DNA of 7,108 nucleotides from Candidatus Portnoybacteria bacterium CG02_land_8_20_14_3_00_45_8 (GTDB taxonomy: Bacteria > Patescibacteriota > Minisyncoccia > Portnoybacterales > GWB1-42-6): NCBI GenBank assembly GCA_002780785.1, contig PEUE01000025.1:1-7108 (forward strand), given 5' to 3'. Below the pieces are notes generated by a model, which was not told the origin of the DNA, did not search any database, and saw only the letters and a list, made by a program, of their open reading frames with translations. The translations under genes and the position numbers were made by a program. This document shows, piece by piece, positions 6,030 to 7,108 of the stretch. The stretch's first letter is position 1. Every line of letters starts with the position of its first letter.

Positions 6030-6326
6030 TTGTGGACTTCTCTTAAAAAAATTTTACCGGCCAAGATAAGGGGGCTTGGTTTGGCCAAAGAGATAGAGTT
6101 TTTTAATTTAAGAAAGAACTGGGACAAAATTTTAGGCGAGGCCCTGGGCCAGCAGTTTCAGGGAAAGAGCCAGCCGCTCAAGATTAAAAACGGGGTCTTA
6201 CTGGTTGATTGCTTAAATTCAATCTGGGCCAACGAGCTGCAAATGAAAGAAGACCTCATTTTAGCTAAAGTGAAAAGCCAGCCGGCAAAACCGGTGGGCC
6301 TGGAAAAAATTAGATTTATTAGTTGA
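6030..6326 (+). CDS. dciA: DUF721 family protein, probable helicase-loading factor DciA
   Basis: This encodes a 98-residue protein with the DUF721/DciA core: NLRKNWDKILGEALGQQF (27-44), then PLKIKNGVLLVDCLNSIWANELQMKED (49-75), and a C-terminal GLEKIRFIS. The usual family pattern is W..ivG..., followed by ...l.nG.L.V.v.ss.wa.eL. DciA proteins interact with the replicative helicase DnaB and help load it in bacteria that lack DnaC or DnaI. The start is TTG at 6030; the first in-frame ATG is deep inside the conserved core. It begins 4 bp after dnaN with no strong ribosome site, so translation is probably coupled. Its place beside dnaN, where recF often stands, supports a replication role. The DciA function is inferred from the family; the gene is shorter than many proteobacterial members. 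Confidence 0.82.
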   Translation: MWTSLKKILPAKIRGLGLAKEIEFFNLRKNWDKILGEALGQQFQGKSQPLKIKNGVLLVDCLNSIWANELQMKEDLILAKVKSQPAKPVGLEKIRFIS

Positions 6327-6336
6327 AAAAAAGAAA

Positions 6337-6375
6337 TTAAAAAACCGCCTTGCAAGCCGCGAAGCGGTTTTTTAA
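6337..6375. terminator. Bidirectional intrinsic terminator between dciA and the PBP gene
   Basis: The arms 6337-6348 (TTAAAAAACCGC) and 6364-6375 (GCGGTTTTTTAA) are perfect inverted copies of 12 bp around a 15-base loop. A six-T run closes the hairpin on the + strand, and the A run gives six Ts on the minus strand. It lies 10 bp after the dciA stop and 8 bp beyond the convergent PBP stop, so it should end transcription from both sides. Confidence 0.9.
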
Positions 6376-6383
6376 TTAATCAG

Positions 6384-7108
6384 TTAACGAGTGAGCATCA
6401 CCGATATCTGGTCTTCTTGTCGGTTTAAAACTTGGTCATAGGCGCGCGCCTTTAGCGTAGCCCAGCCATTGGCAAGGCCGGCCGGGGCGATCACGTCAAG
6501 GCGATAAGGCGGCGACAACACCGAACCGACAAAGTCGTCGTTTAAGAAAAAATCAATTTGTTGAAGCCCCAGCGGAGCAACGGCTTCAACTTCGGCTCGA
6601 AAAGACATTGGCACGGCGGTATTTTTTTTAGGAGAAGTGAAGCGCACGGTCGGCAGGTTTTGTTTAGTGTGAAGTTGATCATTCTGAGATGGAGCTTTTT
6701 GGTTGTAAGATTGGTTTTGTTGGCCGAGCCATGCCAAAACAGCGGCCTCCCAGTTTTTAAACTGCGGGTCATCACTGGGGTTACTGGGGGAGTCGCCCAG
6801 CGGGTCGTCTTTTTGCAGATAGTACAGCGGGCAGTGAACTTTCTGAAAAACTTTTTCTTGTATCAACTCCGGCGGAGTTTGACTGGTGGCGAGCTGTCCG
6901 GAGGTCTTGTCAATTTTAACTGTTCGGTTAGTAATATAAGAACCATAAAGCATGGGTTTGTTGGTGGAGATTGGGTCCGGTTGTAGGAATTGTTCGACGC
7001 CCTTGGATAGGCAAAAAGCCGGCTCCTCGCCGCAGTCAGTTGATTTTATTTTATAGGCCTGGGCAATAAAATCGTGCCACAGAGGACCGGCGGCGGCGAT
7101 GCCCGCGC
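6384..7108 (-). CDS. Penicillin-binding protein, C-terminal part with Ig-like domain (5' end cut by window)
   Basis: The frame is open from the window edge to TAA at 6384, giving 240 visible residues. It begins GIAAAGPLWHDFIAQAYK, which matches the segment that follows the KTG motif in PBP1A/PBP1C-type peptidoglycan synthases (usually GG..AAPIWRDFM). The upstream transglycosylase and most of the transpeptidase domain lie outside the window. A linker of about 130 residues, rich in Gln, Pro, Ser and Asn, contains three cysteines (visible residues 25, 32 and 92). A C-terminal Ig-like domain follows (about 155-240), with VRFTSPKKNTAVP, IDFFLNDDFVGSVLSPPYRLDV and ATLKARAYDQVLNRQEDQISV. The protein would be anchored in the membrane with these parts outside. 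The ATG at 6953 is internal and not the start. It is convergent with dciA and runs against the local GC skew. Confidence 0.85.
   Translation of the reverse strand, partial: AGIAAAGPLWHDFIAQAYKIKSTDCGEEPAFCLSKGVEQFLQPDPISTNKPMLYGSYITNRTVKIDKTSGQLATSQTPPELIQEKVFQKVHCPLYYLQKDDPLGDSPSNPSDDPQFKNWEAAVLAWLGQQNQSYNQKAPSQNDQLHTKQNLPTVRFTSPKKNTAVPMSFRAEVEAVAPLGLQQIDFFLNDDFVGSVLSPPYRLDVIAPAGLANGWATLKARAYDQVLNRQEDQISVMLTR

Noticed and set aside
6951..6953. ATG at 6953 as the start of a separate 189-residue protein
   Set aside because: The same frame continues upstream into the PBP1A-type AAAGPLWHDF segment, so this methionine is internal.
6558..6986. 142-codon frame on the + strand opposite the PBP gene
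   Set aside because: The opposite strand carries a clear PBP tail and Ig-like domain that stays open to the window edge; the + strand product is unrecognisable.
1..7108. Mobile elements, CRISPR arrays, tRNA genes, defence systems
   Set aside because: All of the window is accounted for by core genes and short gaps; no transposase, spaced repeat array or tRNA-like fold was seen.

Overview
The window is a chromosomal core region from a bacterium, centred on the replication-initiation genes dnaA and dnaN and the divergent rpmH operon. Several traits suggest a Patescibacteria (CPR) lineage: a compact YidC with no lipoprotein signal or large extra domain, a short KH/R3H-only Jag protein, dnaN followed directly by a short DUF721 (DciA-like) gene with no recF, and a penicillin-binding protein with an Ig-like tail. 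This assignment is an inference. Hand counts give about 42-43% G+C in dnaA and dnaN.

Layout. From 3081 leftwards on the minus strand runs a tightly packed operon: rpmH (ribosomal protein L34), rnpA (RNase P protein), yidD, yidC, a jag/khpB-like gene, and a polysaccharide flippase that leaves the window at base 1. A near-consensus promoter (TTGACT, 17 bp, TATACT) precedes rpmH. After a 218-bp divergent intergenic region that holds a DnaA box, an imperfect hairpin and an extended -10 promoter, dnaA runs rightwards (start taken at 3300). A 233-bp gap follows, ending in a 56-bp stretch that is about 95% A+T. Then come dnaN and a dciA-like gene with a TTG start. A perfect 12-bp stem with A and T tracts forms a terminator for both strands, and the 3' end of a convergent penicillin-binding protein gene fills the rest.

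How the parts work together. DnaA opens the origin, DciA probably helps load the replicative helicase, and DnaN is the sliding clamp. The rpmH operon joins ribosome and tRNA maturation with membrane-protein insertion. The flippase and the penicillin-binding protein act in envelope building.

Most useful observation. GC skew on the + strand changes sign between dnaA and dnaN: negative in jag and dnaA, positive in dnaN and the penicillin-binding protein gene, whichever strand the genes use. Together with the AT-rich stretch and a near-consensus DnaA box, this makes the dnaA-dnaN gap the best oriC candidate. I see no mobile element, CRISPR array, tRNA or rRNA, and no clearly novel system. No gene-free stretch exceeds 300 bases.
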